Source: an uncultured Burkholderiaceae bacterium (GTDB lineage Bacteria; Pseudomonadota; Gammaproteobacteria; Burkholderiales; Burkholderiaceae_F). From it: a stretch of DNA of 64,000 nt. Made by a program: the position numbers and the translations under genes. The notes under the pieces were generated by a model that ran no database searches, was not told the origin of the DNA, and saw only the letters and a program-made list of their open reading frames with translations. Positions 43,094-52,635 of this stretch are shown piece after piece (positions within the stretch are counted from its first letter, which is position 1; each line of letters starts with the position of its first letter). The stretch lies in the NCBI GenBank assembly GCA_944390675.1, contig CALXQR010000004.1:124001-188000 (forward strand), in the 5' to 3' direction.

Positions 43094-43443
43094 ATGAGCG
43101 GAAATTGAATGATTCCAACAGAGTTTAGCCTCGATTACACCGTTTATTTTTGGAGAAGATTTTTTTTAGATTTCTTTGAAAGTTAGTCCAAATTCTACTT
43201 TTCGGAATCATAATTCCGAAATATCTAGATAAAAAAGAATTACAGTTCAGAAAAGTTGAAAAAATAAGAAATTTTTAAAGAAAATTTTGAGCTTAAAGTA
43301 CTTTGAATTATCGATATTTTTTACATAAAAAGAAAATGTTGCCGTGTTAAAATGGCCTCGTTTCGGAGTAAAGGGAAAGGCAGTTTTTCTAGCCGGTTTT
43401 CCCATTGGTCCGATGCGTTTTTTGATTTAAGCGATTTTGACCG
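43094..43443. other. AT-rich gene-free stretch before lepA with an inverted repeat
   Basis: About 350 bases, markedly AT-rich and without a credible open frame. It contains TTCGGAAT-CATA-ATTCCGAA (43201-43220, extended by one pair on each side) and the palindrome ATCTAGAT next to it. Nearer lepA, GGGAAA and TTTCCC frame an imperfect hairpin around 43370-43411. It presumably holds the lepA promoter; TAAAAT at 43348-43353 is a possible -10. The inverted repeat could be an operator. Confidence 0.5.
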
Positions 43444-45237
43444 ATGAAAAATATTCGCAATTTCTCAATTATTGCCCACATTGACCATGGTAAATCCACC
43501 CTTGCCGACCGTTTGATTCAGCGCTGCGGCGGGCTTTCAGACCGTGAGATGGAGTCCCAGGTTCTCGATTCCATGGATCTGGAAAAAGAGCGCGGCATTA
43601 CGATTAAAGCGCAGACCGCGGCGCTCAAATACAAGGCCAAAGACGGGCAAGTCTATGAACTCAATTTGATCGACACCCCGGGGCACGTGGACTTTTCTTA
43701 CGAAGTGTCCCGTTCACTCAGTGCCTGTGAAGGGGCACTGCTGGTGGTTGACGCCACGCAAGGCGTGGAAGCGCAGACGGTTGCCAACTGCTACACCGCG
43801 ATTGACCTGGGTGTTGAAGTCATTCCGGTGCTGAACAAAATGGACCTCAATTCCGCCAATCCCGATGAGGCAAAAGAGGAAATTGAGGATGTGATCGGTA
43901 TTGATGCGACCGATGCCATTCCCTGCTCGGCGAAAACGGGAATGGGGGTTGACGACATCCTCGAGCGCATTGTTTCTGATGTGCCCGCGCCCAAAGGCAG
44001 CGATAGTGATCCTTTGCAGGCGCTCATTATTGACAGCTGGTTTGACAACTACGTGGGCGTGGTGATGCTCGTGCGTGTTGTAAACGGCATGATTAAACCC
44101 AAAGATAAGATTTATTTGATGGCTACGGGTGCCACGCACCTGGTTGAGCAGGTCGGTAAATTTACGCCGAAGTCCACGCAGTGTGAAAAACTCACGGCCG
44201 GTGAAGTGGGCTTTGTGATCGCAGGTGTTAAAGAATTGCGCGACGCGAAAGTGGGCGACACGATTACGCTTGCCAATAAGATGGCCGCGGCACCGTTACC
44301 CGGTTTCAAGCAGGTGAAGCCTCAGGTTTTCGCGGGGCTTTACCCTGTGGAGTCCAATCAATACGAAGCGCTTCGCGACGCGCTCACGAAACTGCAGTTA
44401 AATGATGCCGCGCTTCAATTTGAACCCGAAGTCTCTCAGGCGTTGGGCTTTGGTTTCCGCGCAGGTTTCTTAGGTCTTTTGCACATGGATATTGTGCAGG
44501 AGCGTCTGGAGCGCGAATTCAATATGGATCTGATTACGACGGCGCCCAGCGTTGTCTATGAGGTTTTGAAGACGGACGGCGAGGTGATCCAAGTTGAAAA
44601 CCCGTCAAAACTTCCCACGCCAGATAAGATCGCCGAAATTCGCGAGCCTATTGACACAGTGACGATTTTTGTACCGAGCGACTACGTTGGCGCCGTTATG
44701 AAGCTTTGCAATGAAAAGCGCGGCGTGCAGACCAATTTGGCTTATCATGGCCGTCAAGTGCACTTAACCTATGATTTGCCTTTGGCTGAAATCGTGCTTG
44801 ACTTCTTTGATCGCTTGAAGTCGCTTACCCGAGGCTACGCTTCGATGGACTATGAGTTTAAAGAATATCGCGCAGCCGACGTCGTTAAGGTCGATATGCT
44901 CATTAACGGCGATCGTGTTGATGCGCTCTCGTCCATCATTCACCGTGCGAATTCCGTTGCCCGCGGCCGTGAAATCGTCACGCGGCTTCGTTCACTCATT
45001 CCGCGTCAGATGTACGACGTCGCCATTCAGGCGGCAATCGGCGCCAACATCATCGCTCGTGAAAACGTTAAAGCGCTCCGCAAGAATGTGCTTGCGAAGT
45101 GCTACGGCGGCGACATTACGCGTAAGCGCAAACTTTTGGAAAAACAAAAAGCGGGTAAAAAACGCATGAAACAGGTCGGCACGGTGGAAATTCCGCAGGA
45201 AGCGTTCCTTGCGATTTTGCAGGTCGATGAAAAATAA
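43444..45237 (+). CDS. lepA: elongation factor 4 (LepA)
   Basis: 597 residues, full length. The GTPase domain starts [23 protein letters not shown] (G1), has [16 protein letters not shown] (G3) and NKMDL (G4), then the EF-G-like domains and the LepA-specific C-terminal domain ending with [19 protein letters not shown]. LepA acts in ribosome assembly and translation under stress. It opens the lepA-lepB-rnc-era-recO-acpS-nagZ run, with 12 bases to lepB. Confidence 0.98.
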   Translation: MKNIRNFSIIAHIDHGKSTLADRLIQRCGGLSDREMESQVLDSMDLEKERGITIKAQTAALKYKAKDGQVYELNLIDTPGHVDFSYEVSRSLSACEGALLVVDATQGVEAQTVANCYTAIDLGVEVIPVLNKMDLNSANPDEAKEEIEDVIGIDATDAIPCSAKTGMGVDDILERIVSDVPAPKGSDSDPLQALIIDSWFDNYVGVVMLVRVVNGMIKPKDKIYLMATGATHLVEQVGKFTPKSTQCEKLTAGEVGFVIAGVKELRDAKVGDTITLANKMAAAPLPGFKQVKPQVFAGLYPVESNQYEALRDALTKLQLNDAALQFEPEVSQALGFGFRAGFLGLLHMDIVQERLEREFNMDLITTAPSVVYEVLKTDGEVIQVENPSKLPTPDKIAEIREPIDTVTIFVPSDYVGAVMKLCNEKRGVQTNLAYHGRQVHLTYDLPLAEIVLDFFDRLKSLTRGYASMDYEFKEYRAADVVKVDMLINGDRVDALSSIIHRANSVARGREIVTRLRSLIPRQMYDVAIQAAIGANIIARENVKALRKNVLAKCYGGDITRKRKLLEKQKAGKKRMKQVGTVEIPQEAFLAILQVDEK

Positions 45238-45249
45238 CGGGAGACAGAC

Positions 45250-46140
45250 ATGAATTTTTCTTTAGTTTTAATGATTCTGACTGTTCTCACGGGCGTCATT
45301 TGGGCTTTGGATCGATTTGTGTGGCGTCCGCAGCGCTTGAAAAAAGCCAAAGAAGAATCGGACAAATTCGCGGAATTAAACCGTCAGGCGATTGATCAAG
45401 GCGAAATCAGCGTGATCGGTGAAGCGCGAAGCGTCTATGACCGCATCGCCGCGCAGCCCAAATGGATCGAGTACACGGGCGGTTTCTTCCCGGTCATTCT
45501 CTTTGTGTTTATTCTGCGCTCGTTTTTAGCTGAGCCCTTCCGTATTCCGTCGGGCTCGATGCTTCCGACGCTGCATTCCGGTGACTTCATCTTGGTCAAC
45601 AAGTATGAGTACGGCATGCGCTTCCCGGTTTTTAATTTTGCGATCACTGAAGGCACGGCTCCCAAGCGCGGCGATGTCGTTGTTTTTAAGTATCCGCTTG
45701 ATAAAAACGTTGATTTCATTAAGCGCGTGGTTGGGGTTCCGGGCGACGAAATCCGCTACTTTGATAAAAAGCTCTATGTCAACGGCGTGCTCCAGGAAAC
45801 CACCGAAGACGGCACCTTTTTTGATAAAGAAACGTACACGGATCTGAAGCAATTTAACGAAAACTTAGACGGCGTTGAGCACAAAATTCTTGAAAACGAC
45901 AAGGTGCCCTCGATGGCCCGTCCCGTTCAGGGGCACAACGGTCTGAACCAGTGCCTCTACAACATGGGCGACGTTGTCTGCAAAGTCCCCGAAGGCCAGT
46001 ACTTCATGATGGGCGACAACCGTGATAATTCCGCCGATTCGCGCTTCTGGGGTTTTGTGCCGCGTGAAGACATTGTCGGTCGGGCATTTTTCATTTGGCT
46101 CAATTTGAGTGACATGGGCCGAATCGGTTCCATTCGCTAG
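45250..46140 (+). CDS. lepB: signal peptidase I
   Basis: 296 residues. There are two N-terminal membrane segments (about 3-21 and 77-96), then the catalytic Ser/Lys dyad: S103 in SGSMLPTLHSGD and K158 in DFIKRVVGVPGDE. The C-terminal box GDNRDNSADSRFWGFVP is intact. It removes signal peptides from exported proteins in the periplasm, which here would include the autotransporter and asparaginase. Its stop is 11 bases before the rnc start, with AGGAGG in between. Confidence 0.97.
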   Translation: MNFSLVLMILTVLTGVIWALDRFVWRPQRLKKAKEESDKFAELNRQAIDQGEISVIGEARSVYDRIAAQPKWIEYTGGFFPVILFVFILRSFLAEPFRIPSGSMLPTLHSGDFILVNKYEYGMRFPVFNFAITEGTAPKRGDVVVFKYPLDKNVDFIKRVVGVPGDEIRYFDKKLYVNGVLQETTEDGTFFDKETYTDLKQFNENLDGVEHKILENDKVPSMARPVQGHNGLNQCLYNMGDVVCKVPEGQYFMMGDNRDNSADSRFWGFVPREDIVGRAFFIWLNLSDMGRIGSIR

Positions 46141-46151
46141 GAGGATTGAAC

Positions 46152-46853
46152 ATGTTGCCTCTGGAAGGTTTGGAAGAAAAGATCGGTTACAAGTTCACCA
46201 ATCGAAAGCTCTTGCAGCGCGCGGTGACGCATCGCTCCTTTGGCGCCGAGAATAATGAACGCCTCGAGTTTCTGGGCGATTCGGTTTTAAATTGTGTGAT
46301 TGGGCAGGCGCTCTTTTTAAGAGACTCGCATTTCAATGAAGGATCGTTGTCGCGCGTTCGAGCCAATTTAGTCTGTCAGGACGCCTTGGCTGAAATTGCC
46401 AATCAGCTTGTTTTGTCCGACTATCTGCGTTTGGGTGAAGGGGAGATGAAAACGGGCGGCGCGCATCGTCCGTCCATTCAATCGGATGCGATGGAGGCGA
46501 TTTTCGGCGCCATCATGACCGAGGGCGGCTTTGATGCCGCAAAGGCTGTGATCCTGAAGCTCTACGATCCAATACTCACGAAATTGACGCCTGAGCGCAT
46601 GGGTAAAGACTCGAAGACCCTGCTGCAGGAATTCCTTCAGGCCCATCACCTCGGTTTGCCTGAATACAAGGTCATAGATATTCGCGGCGCGGCGCACGAT
46701 CAAACGTTTGACTGCCAGTGCGAAGTGAAAAAACTCGAGATTATGGTCAACGGCACCGGTAAGAGCCGTCGTTCTGCTGAACAGGCAGCCGCTAAAGTGG
46801 CTTTTGAATTGGCTGTTCAACACTTCGAGCACAAGAAAAAAGGGGAACATTGA
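46152..46853 (+). CDS. rnc: ribonuclease III
   Basis: 233 residues. The catalytic signature ERLEFLGDSVLN is near residue 35 and the second acidic site is QSDAMEAIFGAIM; a C-terminal double-stranded RNA-binding domain (about 160-228) ends with SRRSAEQAAAKVAFELAV. I choose the ATG at 46152, with AGGAGG 7 bases upstream, rather than a TTG six bases earlier. It cuts structured RNAs, including rRNA precursors. era starts 1 base after its stop. Confidence 0.97.
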   Translation: MLPLEGLEEKIGYKFTNRKLLQRAVTHRSFGAENNERLEFLGDSVLNCVIGQALFLRDSHFNEGSLSRVRANLVCQDALAEIANQLVLSDYLRLGEGEMKTGGAHRPSIQSDAMEAIFGAIMTEGGFDAAKAVILKLYDPILTKLTPERMGKDSKTLLQEFLQAHHLGLPEYKVIDIRGAAHDQTFDCQCEVKKLEIMVNGTGKSRRSAEQAAAKVAFELAVQHFEHKKKGEH

Positions 46854-46854
46854 G

Positions 46855-47754
46855 ATGGCTGACTATCCTGAAAATTTCCGTTGCGGTTATATCGCTGTCG
46901 TCGGTCGTCCCAATGTGGGCAAAAGCACCCTCATTAACACGATTATCGGCGAGAAGGTGAGCATCACCTCTAAAAAGCCGCAGACAACCCGCAATCGTGT
47001 GTTGGGCGTTGTCACCAATGAACGCGCTCAGTTTGTGTTCGTTGATACGCCGGGTTTTCAAACAAAGTACGGTAACGCGCTCATTCGCGGGATGAACCGT
47101 TCGGTCAGAAGCACGTTGGGTGAAACCGATGCGGTGGTGCTTGTGATTGAAAGCGGCGGTTGGAAGCCAGCGGATGAAAAGGTGCTTGAACTCATTAATC
47201 CGCAAGCCAAGAACGTGATTTTGGCCATCAATAAAGTTGACCTTATGCACGAGCGCGATGCGCTTTTGCCGCTTATGGCGCAGTCGATGCAAAAATTCCC
47301 CTTTGCGGCGATTGTTCCGGTGAGCGCTGAAAAAGGCAAGCAGGTCGATGACCTGATGGCTGAAATTGAAAAGCTTTTGCCAGAAAATCCGCCTTTCTTT
47401 GATCCGGATATCTACACTGATAAGTCGCCGCGCTTTTTGGCTGCGGAAATCATCCGTGAAAAAGCTTTCCGCCTTTTGGGCGACGAGCTTCCCTACGGCA
47501 TTGCCGTGACGATCGACAAGTGGGTCGAAGACGACAAGCGCGCGGAAATTATCGCGACACTCATCGTCGAGCGCGAAGCGCACAAGGGTATTGTGATTGG
47601 CGCGCAGGGCGAAAAATTGCGTGAAATTTCACGCTTAGCCCGTATGGACATCGGTCAAATGCTCGATAAAAACGTCTACTTGGAAGTTTGGGTGCGTGTG
47701 CGCAAAGGTTGGAATGACGATGCGCGCGCATTAAAGACTTTGGGTTACGAGTAA
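46855..47754 (+). CDS. era: GTPase Era
   Basis: 299 residues. The GTPase domain shows G1 GRPNVGKSTL, G2 KKPQTTRN, G3 DTPGFQT and G4 NKVDL, and the C-terminal KH domain contains the IVIGAQGEKLREI RNA-binding loop. Era binds the 3' end of 16S rRNA in 30S maturation and controls cell-cycle progression. It is tightly packed between rnc and recO; its stop overlaps the recO ATG (TAATG). Confidence 0.98.
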   Translation: MADYPENFRCGYIAVVGRPNVGKSTLINTIIGEKVSITSKKPQTTRNRVLGVVTNERAQFVFVDTPGFQTKYGNALIRGMNRSVRSTLGETDAVVLVIESGGWKPADEKVLELINPQAKNVILAINKVDLMHERDALLPLMAQSMQKFPFAAIVPVSAEKGKQVDDLMAEIEKLLPENPPFFDPDIYTDKSPRFLAAEIIREKAFRLLGDELPYGIAVTIDKWVEDDKRAEIIATLIVEREAHKGIVIGAQGEKLREISRLARMDIGQMLDKNVYLEVWVRVRKGWNDDARALKTLGYE

Positions 47755-48473
47755 TGACAGAGACCGCCCAACGCGCAAAAGAGCGCCGCGTCAGTGAAGA
47801 TGACGCGGCCTTTGTGCTTCAGAGCTGGAATTGGAAAGAAACTAGTCTTTTGGTGGAATTTTTTACGCTGCGCCATGGCAAAGTTATCGCTGTTGCGCGA
47901 GGAGCCAAGCGTCCGGGGAGCCAATTCAGAGGCCTGCTGACCGCCTTTTCACCTCTCAAAATCGCTTTTTCCGGTCAAAACGAAGTCAAGAATCTTACGC
48001 GCGTTCAGTGGATGGGCGGCTTCTTTCCCATTGAAGGGGAGGCGCTGTTTTCTGCCTTTTATGTCAATGAGCTTCTCGTGCGACTTCTGCCTCGGGAAGA
48101 TGAGGTGAAATCACTTTTCGCCTCTTACGTTCGGGTGTTGGAAAAACTCGCTGACGAACAATCTAATCGTGAAATAGCGCTTCGCACATTTGAAATTGAG
48201 CTTCTTCGCGATTTGGGCTACGGGCTGCCTGAGACGGGCGAAGCCTGGTACTGGGACGGTCAGGAACTTAAACCCTGGAGCGAAGAGATTCCGGAGACAG
48301 AGCGCCACATTGTCATTGATCCCCTCATGATTAAAAAACTCAATGCGTTTGATTTTCGTGAGCGCGAAACGCTCGCCTTCGCCAAGCGCCTCATGCGCCG
48401 CATGATCGCGCATTACGTAGGCGATAAACCGCTCAATACGCGGCGTATTGTCGCGGAAATGAACCGTTTTTGA
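47754..48473 (+). CDS. recO: DNA repair protein RecO
   Basis: 239 residues. The N-terminal OB-fold contains FVLQSWNWKETSLLVEFFTLRHGKVIAVARGAKRPGS, typical of RecO, and the helical part has LRTFEIELLRDLGYGLPE. RecO loads RecA on SSB-coated DNA with RecR, the pathway alternative to the RecBCD enzyme also encoded in this window. The four-Cys zinc cluster of some RecO proteins is absent. It is translationally coupled to era; pdxJ does not follow. Confidence 0.94.
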   Translation: MTETAQRAKERRVSEDDAAFVLQSWNWKETSLLVEFFTLRHGKVIAVARGAKRPGSQFRGLLTAFSPLKIAFSGQNEVKNLTRVQWMGGFFPIEGEALFSAFYVNELLVRLLPREDEVKSLFASYVRVLEKLADEQSNREIALRTFEIELLRDLGYGLPETGEAWYWDGQELKPWSEEIPETERHIVIDPLMIKKLNAFDFRERETLAFAKRLMRRMIAHYVGDKPLNTRRIVAEMNRF

Positions 48474-48485
48474 TAGGAGCCATTG

Positions 48486-48881
48486 ATGATTCGCGGAATC
48501 GGTTGTGATGTGGTTGAAGTCGCCCGTGTGAAAGAGGTGATTCATCGCCATGGTGAAAAATTCGCCGAGCGGATTTTGACGGAAAATGAACGACCGCTCT
48601 ATGAGAAGCGCAAAGCGTTGAGCGCTGATCATGCGATGGCTTTTATTGCTTCTCGCTGGGCTGCAAAAGAAGCCGTTTCCAAAGCGCTTGGAACGGGTAT
48701 TTCCGGAGACGTGACGTTTCAGAGCATGGAAGTGATGCACAATGGTGAAGGCGCTCCTCTCATGCTTTTTAAAGATCCTTTAAAAGAGCGCCTGATGCAG
48801 GAAGGCATTTTTGTGCATGTTTCGATTACAGATGAAAAAAATGTTGTAGCTGCTTTTGCCGTAGCTGAACAAAGACTTTAA
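48486..48881 (+). CDS. acpS: holo-ACP synthase
   Basis: 131 residues. MIRGIGCDVVEVARVKEVI (with the Mg-binding Asp in GCD) and the second signature FIASRWAAKEAVSKALGTGI are diagnostic. AcpS transfers phosphopantetheine from CoA to Ser37 of the ACP encoded at 40960. ATG at 48486 with GGAG upstream; a TTG one codon earlier is less likely. It sits directly after recO, without pdxJ in between. Confidence 0.96.
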   Translation: MIRGIGCDVVEVARVKEVIHRHGEKFAERILTENERPLYEKRKALSADHAMAFIASRWAAKEAVSKALGTGISGDVTFQSMEVMHNGEGAPLMLFKDPLKERLMQEGIFVHVSITDEKNVVAAFAVAEQRL

Positions 48882-48887
48882 GGGGAA

Positions 48888-49904
48888 ATGGAAATGATGG
48901 GACCGTTGGTTCTTGATGTTGAATCGACTGAACTCACGGAGGCTGATCGCCGCCGAATTGCCGATCCGTTGGTGGGCATGGTGATTCTGTTTACGAGAAA
49001 CTATGAAAATCGTGAGCAGCTCAAGCGCCTTTGCGATGACATTCATTCGATTAAGCCTGGGATCGTGATCTGCGTAGACCATGAAGGCGGCCGTGTGCAG
49101 CGTTTTCGTGAGGGCTTTACAGCCATTCCTGCGATGTCGACTTTAGGGGAGCGCTGGATTGATGAACCGGAAAACGCGATGCTCGAAGCGATGGGCTGCG
49201 GCTACGTGATGGCCGCTGAACTTCGCGCCTGCGGCGTGGACATGACCTTTGCACCGTGTCTGGATGTCAATTTCGGTAAAAGCGCGATTATCGGCGAGCG
49301 TGCCTTTTCCAATAATCCGAAAGTGATCACGCACTTGGCATTGGCTTTGATTCAAGGTCTGCGTTTGGCCGGAATGAGTAATTGCGGCAAACACTTCCCC
49401 GGTCATGGTTGGGTCACGGCTGACAGCCATCTCGAATTGCCCGTTGATGATCGCCCCTTTGAAAGACTCCTTTTTGCGGATTTGAAGCCTTATCGTTGGA
49501 TGGGCCCGGCGCTTGATTCCGTGATGGCCGCTCATGTGCTCTACACCAAGATTGATGCAGAGCCCGCGGGTTTTTCAAAGCACTGGCTTCAAAAAGTGCT
49601 GCGCGAACAGCTTCATTTCACGGGTGTCATCTTTTCCGATGACTTATCCATGAAGGGCGCAGCCGGTGCGGGGAGTGTGACTGAGCGCGCTCAGGCCGCG
49701 CTTGCCGCAGGCTGCGACATGCTCATTCTTTGCAATGATTTTGAAGCTTCTGATACGCTTTTAAAGAGACTTTCTTTTGAAAATACGCCTGAGCGTGAAG
49801 CGCGAGTCGCACGACTGGCGCCGCGAGGCACTGCGCTTTCTTGGGAAAAATTGGAAAAGTCGGACCTTTATCGGAGCCAAAAATCCTTGATTCGTTGTCA
49901 TTAA
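48888..49904 (+). CDS. nagZ: beta-N-acetylhexosaminidase NagZ
   Basis: 338 residues of glycoside hydrolase family 3. Motifs are PLVGMVILFTRNYENREQL, CVDHEGGRVQRFREGFTAIP, CGKHFPGHGWVTADSH (the family His-Asp loop) and GVIFSDDLSMKGA with the nucleophile Asp. NagZ removes GlcNAc from recycled muropeptides in the cytoplasm. It is the last gene of the lepA operon and is followed by a tRNA gene. Confidence 0.96.
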   Translation: MEMMGPLVLDVESTELTEADRRRIADPLVGMVILFTRNYENREQLKRLCDDIHSIKPGIVICVDHEGGRVQRFREGFTAIPAMSTLGERWIDEPENAMLEAMGCGYVMAAELRACGVDMTFAPCLDVNFGKSAIIGERAFSNNPKVITHLALALIQGLRLAGMSNCGKHFPGHGWVTADSHLELPVDDRPFERLLFADLKPYRWMGPALDSVMAAHVLYTKIDAEPAGFSKHWLQKVLREQLHFTGVIFSDDLSMKGAAGAGSVTERAQAALAAGCDMLILCNDFEASDTLLKRLSFENTPEREARVARLAPRGTALSWEKLEKSDLYRSQKSLIRCH

Positions 49905-49967
49905 GGAAAAAGTTGATTTAGGACTTGCTTTTTTTTCGAGAGGTCTGTAATATTCACAACCTGTCGC

Positions 49968-50043
49968 GCGGGAATAGCTCAGTTGGTAGAGCGCAACCTT
50001 GCCAAGGTTGAGGTCGCGAGTTCGAGACTCGTTTCCCGCTCCA
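49968..50043 (+). tRNA. tRNA-Gly (GCC anticodon)
   Basis: 76-base cloverleaf including an encoded CCA. The acceptor stem GCGGGAA pairs with TTCCCGC, the D-arm is AGCTCAGTTGGTAGAGC, the anticodon GCC sits at 50001-50003 in a 5-bp stem (AACCT/AGGTT), and the T-arm has GTTCGAG. A TAATAT -10-like element lies about 20 bases upstream. Confidence 0.97.
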
Positions 50044-50088
50044 AATTCTTCAAGGTAGCCTGGTTTGTTAATCAGGCTATTTTGTTAT

Positions 50089-50943
50089 CTACAGAAAGCG
50101 ATTCGCCCACTGAAGTGACGCTTCTTGATAAAAAGCTTCAAAAGAATCCGCCCGGATTTCTTCAAATCCCAAATGACGCCAGGCGTGAACGAGTTCCAGC
50201 ATTAAATCGTTGCCAAGGGGGCGGGCGCCCGCTTGTTTGCTGAGTTTCTCGTGTCGGTCGTTTAAGACAAGCGGAATGTGCATGTAGCGGGGCTCATTCC
50301 AATCTAAGGTACGCATTAATGCGATCTGACGCGGGGTATTGTCAATGAGATCGGCGCCCCGCACGATATCGGTGACGCCGCAGTCATGATCATCAATCAC
50401 AACGGCGAGCTGGTAGGCAAAAAGGCCGTCAGCGCGTTTGATCACAAAGTCGCCTACTTCTGTTTCAACATCCTGAGAGTATTCACCGAGCCATCGGTCG
50501 GTAAAGGTAACTTTTTCATGATTTGTGAGAAAACGCCAGGATCGAATGGCTCCTTTGGCGCCCGTACGGCAGGTACCGGGGTAATGATTGGGTTTGAGCC
50601 CCAGCGCTTTATTGGCCTTTTCAATTTCAAGGCGCGTGCAGCTGCATCCGTAGGCTTTGCCGCTTTCGATCAGTTGATTTAAAACGTTGGTGTATCGGTC
50701 AATACGTTTGCTTTGCCAGATGACTTCGCCGTCGGAGTGCATTTGAAGCGCAGAGAGCGTTTGCAGAATATCGTCTGCCCACTCTTTTTTGCATCGCCCG
50801 GTGTCCACGTCTTCAATGCGGATGAGCCACTGACCGTGATGAGCGCGCGCGTCGATGAAGCTGGCAAGCGCAGCCGCTAGGCTTCCTGCGTGCAGGCGCC
50901 CTGTGGGAGAAGGGGCAAAGCGTCCGATGTATTGATTCGTCAT
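50089..50943 (-). CDS. gluQ: glutamyl-Q tRNA(Asp) synthetase
   Basis: 284 residues, the length of a truncated glutamyl-tRNA synthetase without anticodon-binding domain. GRFAPSPTGRLHAGSLAAALASF carries the HIGH-like motif (HAGS), the zinc site is built by CSCTR and YPGTCR, and the KMSKS-like motif is KLSKQ. GluQ attaches glutamate to queuosine in tRNA-Asp. It is monocistronic, convergent with tRNA-Gly, and its start faces the asparaginase terminus on the same strand. Confidence 0.95.
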   Translation of the reverse strand: MTNQYIGRFAPSPTGRLHAGSLAAALASFIDARAHHGQWLIRIEDVDTGRCKKEWADDILQTLSALQMHSDGEVIWQSKRIDRYTNVLNQLIESGKAYGCSCTRLEIEKANKALGLKPNHYPGTCRTGAKGAIRSWRFLTNHEKVTFTDRWLGEYSQDVETEVGDFVIKRADGLFAYQLAVVIDDHDCGVTDIVRGADLIDNTPRQIALMRTLDWNEPRYMHIPLVLNDRHEKLSKQAGARPLGNDLMLELVHAWRHLGFEEIRADSFEAFYQEASLQWANRFL

Positions 50944-51043
50944 AACGAGCGAAATTTTAGCGCATACGAAAAGCCCCGCACATTTGCTGCGCAGGGCTTC
51001 AATCTAGCAAATCCGTGTCTGAATCAGACAGGTTTTGATTCGA

Positions 51044-52087
51044 TTAGTACATATCAAAGTACTCTTGAATCTTCTTCGGATCGCTCGTCTTCGTCAAAGC
51101 CAATTGCAACAGGACACGAGCCTTTTGCGGATTGAGGTATTGACCGGCAACGAAACCGTATTGAGCGTCGTTGATTTCAGCATCCTTGGTGGCAGAGCCC
51201 GTCGGGACGCGGGAAGAACGAACCACTACAACGCCGTCCTTAGCAGCCTTTTCGAGGATCGGGAACAAGTTCTTGTGGATGTTGCCGTTACCGACACCAG
51301 CCGTCACAATGCCCTTGTAACCGGCCTTCAACAAAGCTTGAAGCGGTTCAGCAGGAACGTTGGAGTAGTTGTAAACGATACCGACCTTCGGCAAAGACGT
51401 CAGCTTGGAGACGTCAAACGGGGTCTTCGTGGTGTGGGGCGTTGCGGGCGTATTGCCGAAATGCACCTTGGAGTTGAACACGTAGCCCATCGTGCCGAAG
51501 TTAGCACCTTGGAAGGTTTCGACAGCGGTCGTGTTGGTCTTGATCACGTCGCGAGCGCCGATGATCTTGTCGTCCATGGCAACCATGGCACCGCGGTTGG
51601 CAGCTTCCTTAGAAGCAGCGACAACAACGGCGTTGTACAAGTTCTTCGGACCGTCAGCGGACAAACCGGTGGAGGGCAACATGGCGCCGACGAAAACGAT
51701 CGGCTTCGTGCACTTGGCGGTCAAGTGAACAAAGTAAGCCGTTTCTTCCATCGTATCCGTGCCGTGCGTCACAACGAAACCGTCAACCTTGTTGCAGTCT
51801 TCATTGATCGTCTTCACGAGCTTAAGCCACACATCATCGGTCATGTCTTGAGAACCGATTTGAACGACTTGCTTCGGAATAACGTTAGCCACTTCAGCCA
51901 AAGCGGGGACTGCGGCGACCAAGTGGTTCACGGAGACCTTACCAGCGGTATAGGCCGTACCCGTGGCGGATTGGCCGGCACCGGCGATCGTACCGCCCGT
52001 GGCCAAAACTTCAACGTTCGGCAAAGCCATGGCGGTAGCGCTGGCAGCCACTAAGGCAGTGGCCAACAAAGTATGTTTCAATTGCAT
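51044..52087 (-). CDS. ansB: periplasmic L-asparaginase type II
   Basis: 347 residues. A Sec signal peptide (about 1-20, ending SATAMA) precedes the mature enzyme with the two catalytic Thr motifs ATGGTIAGAG and VTHGTDTMEETAYF, plus ILARATNE-like VVVRSSRVPTGS. The ATG at 52087 has AGGAG 7 bases upstream. It hydrolyses asparagine to aspartate and ammonia in the periplasm, which feeds fumarate respiration in anaerobes. I found no perfect FNR box in its upstream region, although ansB is FNR-regulated in E. coli. Strong preferred-codon use suggests high expression. Confidence 0.95.
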   Translation of the reverse strand: MQLKHTLLATALVAASATAMALPNVEVLATGGTIAGAGQSATGTAYTAGKVSVNHLVAAVPALAEVANVIPKQVVQIGSQDMTDDVWLKLVKTINEDCNKVDGFVVTHGTDTMEETAYFVHLTAKCTKPIVFVGAMLPSTGLSADGPKNLYNAVVVAASKEAANRGAMVAMDDKIIGARDVIKTNTTAVETFQGANFGTMGYVFNSKVHFGNTPATPHTTKTPFDVSKLTSLPKVGIVYNYSNVPAEPLQALLKAGYKGIVTAGVGNGNIHKNLFPILEKAAKDGVVVVRSSRVPTGSATKDAEINDAQYGFVAGQYLNPQKARVLLQLALTKTSDPKKIQEYFDMY

Positions 52088-52394
52088 ATTCAACTCCTCA
52101 ATTTAAAACACATGCTTAACGTGTTCAACGCGGACACACGCAAGCGGGGAGCACTTGCTCTCAATTTTTTATCATAGGTGAAATTGACTAGATGGGTACA
52201 TATTTTTTAATTGGCTTTTGCCATTGCACAATATTTTGTCATTTATTGTCTAAACATCGTTTAACTTATTGATTTTTAAAGAAATTAATTCTTAGATAAT
52301 TTAACCCTATGATTATTAAAGTTTTTTCTTCAATAGATAGTGCTAACCCTAAATTGACTTTCAAGGCAAAAGCAATACAATAACTGCCTTCAAT
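52088..52394. other. gene-free region between ansB and tRNA-Arg
   Basis: About 307 AT-rich bases. The part next to ansB must hold its promoter. A minus-strand open frame that begins beyond the tRNA is not credible, because it overlaps the tRNA. No clear operator or terminator was identified. Confidence 0.5.
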
Positions 52395-52471
52395 GCGCCG
52401 GTAGCTCAGTTGGATAGAGTACCTGGCTACGAACCAGGGGGTCGCGGGTTCGAATCCTACCCGGCGCACCA
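52395..52471 (+). tRNA. tRNA-Arg (ACG anticodon)
   Basis: 77 bases including an encoded CCA. Acceptor GCGCCGG pairs with CCGGCGC, the D-arm is AGCTCAGTTGGATAGAG, the anticodon ACG lies at 52429-52431 within CCTGGCTACGAACCAGG, and the T-arm is GGGTTCGAATCC. The A34 of ACG would be edited to inosine to read CGU, CGC and CGA. Confidence 0.97.
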
Positions 52472-52635
52472 ATTTCGTCAGACGGAACCTTCGGGTTCCT
52501 TTTTTTTTGTTTCTTAAATTTTCTCCGTCTATCAATCCAATAGTTTTTTGGCCCTCCAATAGGAAAAAAAAATTTAAACCCGATACTATTGGCTTTAGGA
52601 ACTCAAGAAGTCCTTTTTTTATTAAGGAGAAAGAA

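Noticed and set aside
51035-52054. 339-codon plus-strand open frame opposite ansB
   Set aside because: Antisense shadow of the strongly codon-biased asparaginase gene; no family features.
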